12,222 nucleotides of DNA from assembly GCA_002254405.1 (NCBI GenBank), contig NJDH01000019.1, positions 1 through 12,222 of the forward strand, in the 5' to 3' direction. Below the pieces are notes generated by a model. That model was given only the letters and a program-made list of their open reading frames with translations, did no database searches and was not told where the DNA came from. Every line of letters begins with the position of its first letter. Within the stretch, counting starts at the first letter, position 1. Of this stretch, positions 5,894-12,222 are shown one piece after another. A program made the translations under genes and the position numbers. The DNA is from Candidatus Altarchaeales archaeon ex4484_96 (GTDB taxonomy: Archaea; Altiarchaeota; Altiarchaeia; IMC4; QMZM01).

Positions 5894-7141
5894 TCAGGTG
5901 TTTGGCTCTCCCGGTGAACCGCCCTCATCAGAGCCCTCGACCATGCTATCGCCGTCTCTCACTAGAGTAAAGCCGTTTCCAGCAGCACCCATCTCAGCAG
6001 ATAAATAAAATATGTGATCTATTTCCCCCCCATCGCGGCCGTCCAATAATCTCAGATTCAAACCAGAGTTCAGCAAATCAAAAGATGAGTCGATTAATAT
6101 CCCCCCATAGGTGGGATAATCAGATAAGAAAGCGCTTGGGTCATCAGCTATCACCGCATAAACGCCGGGGTCTAAAACCAGACCCCCCTGGTATTCCTTC
6201 AGCAGATGCTGGGTTTTATCTCCATTAAGTCTCTCCTCCTCAAGACGCCAGTTGCCTAAATCCACCGACACGTCAACCGCGTAAACCTCAACCCACTCCC
6301 TGCCATCATCTATACCAGGTAAATCATACATTACCTCGGTTAACAAAACCGAGCCTGCGGGTACGGTAGATGATGTTGTTGTCGAAATTGAGGTGGTGGT
6401 TGAGGATGAGCTGGTCGTGGATGAGGTTGAGGTTGAGATTATGGTGGACGTTGACACATTAATGGTGGTTAATGATGTGGTGGTGGATGTTGAGGTGGTC
6501 GTGGATTCCTCTCTCACCCCGACACTCAGCTTATCTATTAGATTCAACTCGGAATCCCATAAAGATGCGGTATCGCCATCATTGTTCCATACGTCATCGT
6601 CTCTGCCCCAGAATAAATCAGATGGCGTGTTTAAACCATCTCCTGTATGAACCCGGGCTGAGCTGTTGGGGTAGAGCATGAAGCCGTCCGGGAAGATAAA
6701 GGTATGGTCTTCCTCATCCCTCAGAAACCAGCCGCTTAAATCAGCCTTAGAGTTTCCCCCGTTAAACAACTGCACCCACTCATCTGCCAGGCTTAAACCA
6801 ACAAGCCTTATTCCGCTTTTAGGTTGGGTGGTGGTGGATGAGGATATTTTTGTTTCCTTAATTGTGGTGGAGGTTATCCCGCAATCAGAGTACTCCTCGA
6901 CGACCCTCCCATCAGGGCAGATGTATTTCGTAACCAAGGTAGTTGATGACTTGGGTTTAGGGCAGTCAGCGGGGTCCTCGACCAGTTTACCGTTTAAACA
7001 AACGTAACGCTCTACCTGCTCACAGTTATGTTTATTTGATACTATGCTGCCGTCAGAACAGACATATTTTGTCTCGGGCGCACTCCCCATGCAACCCGTG
7101 AAAAACACCGCCAGCATGAGGAACAATAGCCGGGATTCCAT
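5894..7141 (-). CDS. Lipoprotein with three Cys repeats and two lamin-tail domains
   Basis: The product is 415 residues. It opens with a signal peptide and lipobox-like site (FFTGC, Cys17), so it is probably lipid-anchored outside the membrane. Residues 25-87 hold three copies of a 16-residue unit of the form [KR]Y[VI]C-x-[DN]-G-x2-V-x5-C, with exactly 12 residues between paired cysteines. A Ser/Thr stretch (about 91-106) leads to a lamin-tail domain at about 110-208 (EWVQLFN, DLSGWFLRD, SARVHTGDG). Next come a 48-residue Ser/Thr linker (213-260) and a second lamin-tail-like domain at about 264-415 (LLTEVMYDL, GREWVEVY, and a GNGFTLVR...SPGEPN end). Prokaryotic lamin-tail domains occur on surface proteins, often with nucleases or hydrolases, but no enzyme domain is present here. 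The gene starts 21 bases after the DUF92 stop and may share its transcript. An adhesive or scaffold role is inferred. Confidence 0.88.
   Translation of the reverse strand: MESRLLFLMLAVFFTGCMGSAPETKYVCSDGSIVSNKHNCEQVERYVCLNGKLVEDPADCPKPKSSTTLVTKYICPDGRVVEEYSDCGITSTTIKETKISSSTTTQPKSGIRLVGLSLADEWVQLFNGGNSKADLSGWFLRDEEDHTFIFPDGFMLYPNSSARVHTGDGLNTPSDLFWGRDDDVWNNDGDTASLWDSELNLIDKLSVGVREESTTTSTSTTTSLTTINVSTSTIISTSTSSTTSSSSTTTSISTTTSSTVPAGSVLLTEVMYDLPGIDDGREWVEVYAVDVSVDLGNWRLEEERLNGDKTQHLLKEYQGGLVLDPGVYAVIADDPSAFLSDYPTYGGILIDSSFDLLNSGLNLRLLDGRDGGEIDHIFYLSAEMGAAGNGFTLVRDGDSMVEGSDEGGSPGEPNT
6362..6505 (-). repeat. Low-complexity Ser/Thr linker-coding tract
   Basis: This segment encodes residues 213-260 of the lamin-tail lipoprotein, almost all Ser and Thr with a few Ile, Leu, Val and Asn. 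On the plus strand it appears as a run of GTGG, GATG and GTTG words. Such linkers on archaeal surface proteins are flexible and often heavily O-glycosylated. The open frame seen on the opposite strand over this tract is a by-product of the biased composition. Confidence 0.8.
6881..7069 (-). repeat. Three tandem Cys-repeat units in the lipoprotein
   Basis: This segment encodes residues 25-87. The units KYVCSDGSIVSNKHNC, RYVCLNGKLVEDPADC and KYICPDGRVVEEYSDC align without gaps. Units one and two are separated by 4 residues; units two and three by 11, including a short Ser/Thr spacer. The paired cysteines could each close one disulfide outside the cell. Confidence 0.8.
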
Positions 7142-7162
7142 GGTATTAATCTATTGGAGAAG

Positions 7163-7894
7163 TCAGGTTAAAAGGAAGGCTAATCCCACCGCAGTTAATC
7201 CCCCCATGAATGTAGCGCAAAAATTCACCATATGCTTGTCCATATACCTCCTCTCGACCACAGCCCCCAGCAGGCTGTCTATGATGCATCCTATGAACCC
7301 GGCGATAGAGCCTACATAAAGGAATAGTATATGGTGTGCGAAAAAAACAGGTATGAGAGAGAGGAGGAATGCACCCGCCAGCGAGGCCACGGTTCCGGGG
7401 GCGGATACTGCTCCGCTGGTTCCTACCTTGACCTTTTTAAACGGGTTTGTTATGAGACGGGGTTGTTTGTCATATATTTGGCCTATTTCGGTTGCGAAGG
7501 TGTCGGCTGTTGCGGTAGCCATCGCTCCCAGAAAGCCATACAGGAAAATGGGGTCATGGGATATATAGTATGGGAGGCAGTAGATGACGGCGGCTCCTCC
7601 GTTGCCGAAGACGTTCTCGTATGTTCGGATTTCCTGGCCGACGCCGTTTCTTTGTTTTTCACCGAGCTTGTATTTGCTCACAAGATTGCCGACTATGAAG
7701 AATGCGAGAACAATGTAAATCCAGTACCATAAATCCCCAAGCGAGATGAAAATCACCATCCCAATGAACCCGGAGGCCAGTAAAGCGGTTGATTCAATCT
7801 TTTTTTTGATGAACGCGTAAACCAGTATTAAAACGGATAGGATTACAGTAATAATAAGGAAATAACCCATTTTAATGAATAGAGAAGAGAGCAT
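7163..7894 (-). CDS. DUF92 (TMEM19/VTE6-like) integral-membrane protein
   Basis: The product is 243 residues with six or seven hydrophobic helices. It contains the conserved DUF92 elements in order: RTYENVFGNGGAAV (90-103), ATATADTFATEIG (126-138), GTSGAVSAPGTVASLAGA (158-175), and GFIGCIIDSLLGAVVE (199-214). The plant member VTE6 acts as a phytyl-phosphate kinase in prenyl-alcohol salvage. Archaeal members are widespread, and an isoprenoid-phosphate role related to ether lipids is a reasonable but unproven guess. The longest frame starts at 7894. A second in-frame ATG at 7870 (residue 9) would give MGYFLIITVIL, and the TATA candidate at 7905-7911 fits that later start better, leaving a leader of about 12 bases. 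I keep the longer form as the coordinate but regard 7870 as about equally likely. The gene is divergent from purS. Confidence 0.9.
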   Translation of the reverse strand: MLSSLFIKMGYFLIITVILSVLILVYAFIKKKIESTALLASGFIGMVIFISLGDLWYWIYIVLAFFIVGNLVSKYKLGEKQRNGVGQEIRTYENVFGNGGAAVIYCLPYYISHDPIFLYGFLGAMATATADTFATEIGQIYDKQPRLITNPFKKVKVGTSGAVSAPGTVASLAGAFLLSLIPVFFAHHILFLYVGSIAGFIGCIIDSLLGAVVERRYMDKHMVNFCATFMGGLTAVGLAFLLT

Positions 7895-7904
7895 AAAAAA
7901 GCCG

Positions 7905-7911
7905 ATTTATA
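7905..7911. promoter_or_regulatory. Shared TATA-like element between DUF92 and purS
   Basis: The sequence ATTTATA reads TTTATA on the plus strand and TATAAAT on the minus strand. For purS it predicts a start of transcription near 7934 and a leader of about 24 bases that includes the Shine-Dalgarno site. For DUF92 it predicts a start near 7882. One AT-rich core may thus serve both directions, or one direction may use a weaker box that I cannot see. Confidence 0.35.
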
Positions 7912-7924
7912 GTGTCTGGGTGTA

Positions 7925-7935
7925 ATGTTTAACAT
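7925..7935. promoter_or_regulatory. Small palindrome near the predicted purS transcription start
   Basis: ATGTT-T-AACAT is a perfect 5-base inverted repeat with a single central base. It lies between the TATA candidate and the purS ribosome site, close to where transcription should begin, so it could be an operator. Five-base arms are short enough to arise by chance and I know of no regulator for this motif. Confidence 0.2.
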
Positions 7936-7946
7936 CCACTCTTGTT

Positions 7947-7953
7947 GAGGTGA
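7947..7953 (+). promoter_or_regulatory. Strong ribosome-binding site that fixes the purS start
   Basis: GAGGTGA is a seven-base match to the complement of the archaeal 16S rRNA 3' end. It stands 5 bases before ATG 7959. A longer frame from GTG 7950 would begin inside this site, so ATG 7959 is the better start. Confidence 0.75.
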
Positions 7954-7958
7954 AGCAG

Positions 7959-8204
7959 ATGCAGTATAGCTTGGAGGTCAGGATAGAGTTGAAGAAAGGC
8001 GTTATTGACGCAGAAGGTGAGACAGTGAAGAAAACACTTAATCTTTTGGGTTACGAGGTTGAGGGTGTTAACACCGTAAGTGTTTATGTTATCAGATTAT
8101 CCGCTGAATCCGAGGAGGAGGCGATGGAAAAGATGGATGAGGCCGCAAGGAGGCTGTTGGCCAATCCCGTGATACAGAACTACAGCATAAGCGCAGTAAA
8201 ATGA
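7959..8204 (+). CDS. purS: Phosphoribosylformylglycinamidine synthase subunit PurS
   Basis: PurS is the small (81-residue) structural subunit of the formylglycinamidine ribonucleotide (FGAM) synthase complex. It forms a dimer that bridges PurL and PurQ and helps pass ammonia between their active sites. The sequence is a clear family match: EVRIELKKGVIDAEGETVKKTL (residues 6-27), then LGYEVEGVNTVSVYVIRL, and a C-terminal segment with MDEAARRLLANPVIQNYSI, typical of the PurS fold. I start it at ATG 7959 rather than GTG 7950 because of the strong ribosome site and because PurS proteins usually begin within two or three residues of the first strand. The stop overlaps the purL start (ATGA), so it is the first gene of the purSLQ operon. 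Confidence 0.95.
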   Translation: MQYSLEVRIELKKGVIDAEGETVKKTLNLLGYEVEGVNTVSVYVIRLSAESEEEAMEKMDEAARRLLANPVIQNYSISAVK

Positions 8205-10504
8205 GTGTGTACAGGGAGTATACGAAAAGGGTGTATGAGATAAATCTCCTGGAGTCGGAAGATGATGTGATTGAGTCATTGAGCAGGGAGAGGAATCTTG
8301 GCTTAAATCTCAGCGAGCTGAAGAAAATCAAGAAATATTATGAGAAGGAGGGGAGGAACCCGACTGATATCGAGTTGGAGGCGTTCGCGCAGAGTTGGAG
8401 CGAGCACTGCTGCTATAAGACTAGCAAGCCTGTTCTGGAAAAAAGCATCTTCAAAACCAAGGCTCCGCAGAACATCTGCGTTATATCAGAGGATGCTGGT
8501 GTGGTGGATTTCGATGAAAACCATGCTTATGTTGTTGCCCTAGAAAGCCACAACCACCCCTCCGCCCTGGACCCATATGGTGGGGCTGCCACAGGCATAG
8601 GCGGTATACTGCGGGATGTTGTGTGCATGGGGGCGCAGCCTGTTGCATTGGTTGACCCGTTGTTTTTCGGCCCCCTGGGCTTCGATTACGCTAAACTACC
8701 GGATGGGGTTAAGCATCCGCAGTATCTGTTTAAGGGTGTGGTTTCGGGTATATCCGCATACGGCAACAGGGTGGGCATACCTACGGTTGCGGGGATGGTG
8801 GAATTCGATGAAAGCTATGTCGGGAACTGCCTTGTTAACGTTGGATGCGTGGGTATTGTACGAAAAGACGATATAATACACAGCCGGGCTGGATACGCGG
8901 GGGATGTTTACATACTCGCGGGGGGTAAAACAGGTCGCGATGGGATACATGGTGTTACTTTCGCCTCAGCGGAATTAAACAAGGAAAGCGAGGAAAAAGA
9001 CATACCGGCAGTCCAGCTGGGTTATGCGATAATGAAGGAGCCACTGATACACGCTTGTCTGGAGGCTAACAGGGAAAAACTTTTAACTGGGTTGAAGGAC
9101 TTTGGGGGGGGAGGGCTTTCATGTGTTTCAGCCGAGATGGCTCACTCAGGGGGCAAGGGCGCAACCATCTACCTCGATAAGATACCCCTCAAGGAGGAGG
9201 GCCTGTTTCCCTGGGAAATCTGGGTATCTGAAAGCCAGGAAAGGATGATGATGACCGTCCGCCCCGAAGACGTGGATCGGGTTTTGGAGATATTTGATTT
9301 CTGGGATGTTCCCGCTATGGTCGTGGGACGTATTGATGATACAAACAGGATAAAAGCATTATATCATGGGGTTAAGGTTGTGGACTTGGACCTTGATTTC
9401 CTGCTGAAGGGTGTTGTGTACGCTAGACCTCAGAAGACCATTGAGAGGGATTATAGTGATTTAGACTTCACGATGCCGGATTTGAAAGAATATTGCATGA
9501 AAATAGCGGGCAGCGCAAGGGTGGGATGTAAGGCCCCGGTTATCAGAAGATATGATCATGAGGTCAGAGGCGATACGGTAATCAAGCCGTTGCAGGGGGT
9601 GATAAATAAACAAACACATGGTGATGCTGCTGTTATTAAGCCCCTGAAAAACAGCTTCCAGGGTTTGGCGTTAACCACCGACGTAAACCCCCATTTTTGC
9701 AGGCTTGACCCCTACTGGGGTGCTGCATCAGCGGTTGAGGAGGTTGTGAGAAACCTCATCTCGGTGAACAGTATCCCGCATTCACTGGCGGACTGCCTTA
9801 ACTTTGGCAACCCCGAGAAAGCCGACCGCCTTGGCGACTTCACAAGATGCTGTGAGGGCCTGTATTATGTTGCCAGCTCGTTTAATCTGCCTTTTGTGTC
9901 AGGCAACGTATCATTCTACAACGAGAGCGCAGCGGGTTCGGTTGCGCCCACACCCACGTTGCTTGGTGTTGGATTAGCAGATGATGTCAGAAAATGCGTT
10001 AGCTCGGATTTGAAAAAAAAGAATAATCTATTATATCTTATGGGTGAAACCAAAAAAGAGATGGGTGCAAGCGAATACTATAGGCTTATGGGGCGCGGGG
10101 GTGGTTTGGTTCCGAAAGTTGATGTTGATTCGATGAAACATAAAATGACAATGCTTCTTGGTCTGATGGATGAGGGGGTTGTGAAATCGGCTCATGATCT
10201 TTCCACCGGCGGATTATTTGTTGCCTTAGCTGAGATGTGTTTTGGGGGGGATGTTGGGGCTCGGGTTGACCTTGGGATATTAGGTGGTCTGAGAACCGAC
10301 TTTAAGCTGTTTAGTGAATCAAACGGCAGATGGCTTATTGAGGTAGAGTATAAGGATAAAAACAGGGTTGAGAAATCAGGGGCTAAATTTTTGGGTGAGG
10401 TTGTTTCGGATAAGAAGATATCGTTAATTGATGGGGGCAATAAAACAAGCATCGACCTTGATGATTTAAGAACCGTGTGGTTGAATGCTGTTGACGGGGA
10501 ATGA
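8201..10504 (+). CDS. purL: Phosphoribosylformylglycinamidine synthase subunit PurL (small form)
   Basis: At 767 residues this is the small PurL of archaea and Gram-positive bacteria, which carries the ATP-dependent synthetase site and needs separate PurS and PurQ. It makes FGAM from FGAR, ATP and ammonia. Key blocks are AQSWSEHCCYKTSKP (63-77, with the catalytic-region His69), ALESHNHPSALDPYGGAATGIGGILRD (113-139), GGKTGRDGIHGVTFAS (241-256) and LKDFGGGGLSC (298-308), where the common form is DLGAGGL. The second half repeats the fold, with THGDAAVIKP, TTDVNPHFCRLDPYWGA and STGGLFVALAEM. The ATG overlaps the purS stop and the gene ends 4 bases before the purQ start, so all three subunits are made together. 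Two G runs of 7 and 8 bases (10244 and 9104) do not break the frame. No key residue appears to be lost. Confidence 0.97.
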   Translation: MSVYREYTKRVYEINLLESEDDVIESLSRERNLGLNLSELKKIKKYYEKEGRNPTDIELEAFAQSWSEHCCYKTSKPVLEKSIFKTKAPQNICVISEDAGVVDFDENHAYVVALESHNHPSALDPYGGAATGIGGILRDVVCMGAQPVALVDPLFFGPLGFDYAKLPDGVKHPQYLFKGVVSGISAYGNRVGIPTVAGMVEFDESYVGNCLVNVGCVGIVRKDDIIHSRAGYAGDVYILAGGKTGRDGIHGVTFASAELNKESEEKDIPAVQLGYAIMKEPLIHACLEANREKLLTGLKDFGGGGLSCVSAEMAHSGGKGATIYLDKIPLKEEGLFPWEIWVSESQERMMMTVRPEDVDRVLEIFDFWDVPAMVVGRIDDTNRIKALYHGVKVVDLDLDFLLKGVVYARPQKTIERDYSDLDFTMPDLKEYCMKIAGSARVGCKAPVIRRYDHEVRGDTVIKPLQGVINKQTHGDAAVIKPLKNSFQGLALTTDVNPHFCRLDPYWGAASAVEEVVRNLISVNSIPHSLADCLNFGNPEKADRLGDFTRCCEGLYYVASSFNLPFVSGNVSFYNESAAGSVAPTPTLLGVGLADDVRKCVSSDLKKKNNLLYLMGETKKEMGASEYYRLMGRGGGLVPKVDVDSMKHKMTMLLGLMDEGVVKSAHDLSTGGLFVALAEMCFGGDVGARVDLGILGGLRTDFKLFSESNGRWLIEVEYKDKNRVEKSGAKFLGEVVSDKKISLIDGGNKTSIDLDDLRTVWLNAVDGE

Positions 10505-10508
10505 TAAG

Positions 10509-11321
10509 ATGCCTGATGTGTGTGTTTTGCTGATTGAGGGAACCAACTGCGAGAAAGAAACGCAAGAGGCCTTTTCCGGGGTCGGATTGGATGCCGAGCT
10601 TGTTCATTTAAAGCAGCTTTTGGGTGATTGTGAAAGGCAGCGTAAACGAAGGCTCTCGGATTATGGTATGCTGATGCTTCCCGGCGGTTGGTCGGCTGGA
10701 GACTACATCCGGGCTGGAGCGATATTTGCCGCGCGTATGAAATCAAAGCTGGGGGATGAGCTGAAGGATTTTGTTGAATCAGGTAATCTTGTTTTGGGTG
10801 TATGCAATGGTTTCCAGATTTTGACGGAAATGGGGTTGCTGCCGGCGTTTAAGGGAATAAGCGATGTGCCCACTGCTTCACTCACCAACAACCTGAGCTC
10901 CTGCTTTCAGTGCAGACCCACCTACATAAAGCATGTGAATAAAACCCCCTTAACGGGTAAACTAGATTTAGGTGATGTAATCCAGGTTCCTGTTGCTCAC
11001 GCTGAGGGACGCTTCACCTTCGGCGAGAAGCAGGATATGATGTTAAAGCAGCTTATAGAAAATAATCAAATCGTTTTCCGCTACTGCCGCGTTGATGGCT
11101 CGGAGGCGCAGGAGATTTATCCGTGGAACCCCAACGGCAGCATTTATGATATAGCGGGAATCTGCAACCCTGAAAGGAATGTGCTGGGTTTGATGCCTCA
11201 TCCCGAGAGGGTGATAAACCGGCTGCAGATGACCGACTGGACTAGGAAAGATAATGGTGATGCGGGAGATGGTAGGGTGGTTTTTGAGTCGATAGCAGGG
11301 TATCTGAAAGCTATAGTTTAA
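10509..11321 (+). CDS. purQ: Phosphoribosylformylglycinamidine synthase subunit PurQ (glutaminase)
   Basis: PurQ is the class-I glutamine amidotransferase that feeds ammonia to PurL. The nucleophile Cys99 is in GVCNGFQIL (97-105), and His231 and Glu233 are in LGLMPHPERV (226-235). The N-terminal VCVLLIEGTNCEKETQ and the oxyanion-strand LPGGWSAGDYIRAGA (57-71) are characteristic, as is VAHAEGRF (162-169). The 270 residues exceed the usual 225 or so of bacterial PurQ but fit the longer form with an insert seen in some archaea. An in-frame ATG at 10485 would overlap purL by 20 bases and add MLLTGNDK. I prefer ATG 10509, which is preceded by GGGGA at 10496-10500 and gives the normal PurQ N-terminus. 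The last 11 bases overlap galU on the opposite strand. Confidence 0.96.
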   Translation: MPDVCVLLIEGTNCEKETQEAFSGVGLDAELVHLKQLLGDCERQRKRRLSDYGMLMLPGGWSAGDYIRAGAIFAARMKSKLGDELKDFVESGNLVLGVCNGFQILTEMGLLPAFKGISDVPTASLTNNLSSCFQCRPTYIKHVNKTPLTGKLDLGDVIQVPVAHAEGRFTFGEKQDMMLKQLIENNQIVFRYCRVDGSEAQEIYPWNPNGSIYDIAGICNPERNVLGLMPHPERVINRLQMTDWTRKDNGDAGDGRVVFESIAGYLKAIV

Positions 11322-12165
11322 GGCTTTTAATGTAGTCTATCGTATCCTGCTTGAATTCTTCCCTGCTGAGGGCATATTGTATGGTGCCCTTGATGTGGTC
11401 TTTTTTGTTGCCCATATCATAGCGTTCGCCGACGAATTCCAGGGCATAGACTTTTTCCTTCTGCGCTAGATTGTTTATTGCGTCGGTGAGTTGTATCTCC
11501 CCTCCCTTGCCTGATTCGGTTTTCTTGATGGCCTCAAATATCCCAGGAGACAGTATGTATCGCCCGATGATGGCTAGATTGGATGGTGCGTTTTTTTTGT
11601 CTGGTTTCTCAACCAGGCTTTCGACCCGATATTCTGTATCTCCTGTTTTCTTTCCTTTTATCACACCGTAGTGGTGTATCATCTCCATCGGGACCTTGTG
11701 CACGGCTATCACAGAGCTTCTGTGTTTATTGTAGCAGTCTATTAACTGCCTGCTGCAGGGCTTGTTTGAGAAGATAACGTCATCGCCTAACAGGACGACA
11801 AAGGGTTCGTTCCCGACATGTTTTCTGGCGTAAAGGATTGCATCCCCCAATCCTTTAGCCTGTCTCTGCCGTATGTAGTGTATGTCCGCTAAATCAGATA
11901 TCTGCCTTACCTTTTCAAGTAAATCATATTTTCCTTTATCTTCAAGCATATGCTCCAGCTCGAATGATTTATCGAAATGGTCTTCTATCGCTCTTTTCCC
12001 TCTGCCGGTTATTATCAGGATATCATCTATTCCCGAGTTAACTGCTTCTTCCACCACAAACTGTATAACCGGTTTGTCTATGAGGGGAAGCATCTCCTTG
12101 GGTTGTGCTTTTGTTGCGGGCAAAAAACGTGTGCCCAACCCTGCCGCAGGTATAACAGCCTTCAT
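11311..12165 (-). CDS. galU: UTP--glucose-1-phosphate uridylyltransferase
   Basis: GalU makes UDP-glucose from UTP and glucose 1-phosphate, a precursor for glycans, glycolipids and protein glycosylation. The 284-residue product has the bacterial-type GalU motifs: the nucleotide loop AAGLGTRFLPATKAQPKEMLP (7-27), RQAKGLGDAI (101-110), LGDDV (126-130, metal-binding region), HHYGVI (164-169), SLVEKPDK with Lys187 (183-190), GKGGEIQLTDAI (219-230), and ERYDMGNK near 247-254. A longer frame to 12213 would prefix MIKILIKKSLFLFELE, which is not typical of the family. The start at 12165 places the first strand KAVIPAAG at residue 2, as in other GalU proteins, and fits a TATA candidate about 30 bases upstream. 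No signal or membrane segment is present. A dTDP-glucose (RmlA) role is less likely given the GalU-type insert and C-terminus. Confidence 0.93.
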   Translation of the reverse strand: MKAVIPAAGLGTRFLPATKAQPKEMLPLIDKPVIQFVVEEAVNSGIDDILIITGRGKRAIEDHFDKSFELEHMLEDKGKYDLLEKVRQISDLADIHYIRQRQAKGLGDAILYARKHVGNEPFVVLLGDDVIFSNKPCSRQLIDCYNKHRSSVIAVHKVPMEMIHHYGVIKGKKTGDTEYRVESLVEKPDKKNAPSNLAIIGRYILSPGIFEAIKKTESGKGGEIQLTDAINNLAQKEKVYALEFVGERYDMGNKKDHIKGTIQYALSREEFKQDTIDYIKSLKL

Positions 12166-12191
12166 TTCCAGTTCAAACAAAAAAAGAGATT

Positions 12192-12200
12192 TTTTTATTA
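12192..12200 (-). promoter_or_regulatory. Candidate TATA box for galU
   Basis: On the minus strand the string TAATAAAAA has its centre about 31 bases before the ATG at 12165, placing transcription a few bases upstream of that codon. No convincing Shine-Dalgarno sequence is present, which fits a very short leader. The A-rich setting makes the box weakly defined. Confidence 0.3.
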
Positions 12201-12222
12201 GTATCTTAATCATTTATGAGCG

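Noticed and set aside
6393..6650. Plus-strand open frame rich in Val, Asp and Glu
   Set aside because: It is the mirror of the Ser/Thr-rich linker; the biased composition removes stop codons on the other strand.
7950..8204. GTG start for purS giving three extra residues
   Set aside because: The GTG lies within the strong GAGGTGA ribosome site that serves ATG 7959.
9104..9111. Run of eight G bases in purL as a possible phase-variable tract
   Set aside because: It encodes the conserved glycines of DFGGGGL and the frame is intact; phase variation of a purine gene would be unexpected.
10192..10746. 184-residue minus-strand open frame across the purL/purQ junction
   Set aside because: It runs antisense to two firmly identified purine genes and has no recognisable domain.
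1..12222. CRISPR arrays, transposons, integrases, tRNA or rRNA genes
   Set aside because: No regularly spaced repeats, terminal inverted repeats, recombinase frames or clover-leaf/rRNA-like segments were seen; coding density leaves no room for them.

Overview
The window looks like a gene-dense archaeal chromosome segment. Three things point to Archaea: purine genes in the split PurS / small PurL / PurQ arrangement, AT-rich TATA-type promoter candidates placed for leaderless or short-leader transcripts, and the repeated use of AGG and ATA codons. Ribosome-binding sites match the GGAGGTGA type. The surface-protein styles (Ser/Thr-rich linkers, lamin-tail domains, a transcobalamin-like ectodomain) are common in uncultivated euryarchaeal-type genomes. 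The exact lineage cannot be fixed from sequence reading alone. No stretch over 300 bases lacks a gene; the longest gaps are about 50-65 bases and hold promoters.

Layout. (1) Bases 1-796, plus strand: the 3' end of iorA and all of iorB, the two subunits of indolepyruvate:ferredoxin oxidoreductase, joined by a TAATG overlap. (2) 839-2797, plus: a small secreted, membrane-anchored protein with a DUF4430-like Cys pattern, then purD, a somewhat divergent glycinamide ribonucleotide synthetase. (3) 2786-5839, minus: a tight four-gene unit transcribed as DUF318 permease, ArsR-type repressor, LarA-family racemase homologue, isochorismatase-family cysteine hydrolase. Gaps are 6 bases or fewer, or the genes overlap. 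A near-perfect inverted repeat sits over the likely TATA box of this unit and is a good candidate operator for the ArsR protein. (4) 5894-7894, minus: a DUF92 membrane protein followed by a lipoprotein with three short Cys repeats and two lamin-tail domains. (5) 7959-11321, plus: the purS-purL-purQ operon, divergent from DUF92 across a 64-base shared promoter region. (6) 11311-12165, minus: galU, UDP-glucose pyrophosphorylase.

How the genes work together. PurS, PurL and PurQ form the formylglycinamidine ribonucleotide synthase complex (step 4 of purine synthesis). PurD (step 2) lies about 5 kb away in another operon. IorAB ferments or makes aromatic amino acids through aryl pyruvates. The permease/ArsR/LarA/hydrolase unit is the least expected part: a metal(loid)-type transport and sensing pair fused in one transcript to two small-molecule enzymes whose substrates are unknown. 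The rest is housekeeping or cell-surface function. I found no CRISPR array, tRNA, rRNA, insertion sequence or integrated element. I do not see clear evidence for a wholly new defence or mobile system; the best leads are the four-gene unit with its operator and the repeat-bearing surface lipoprotein.
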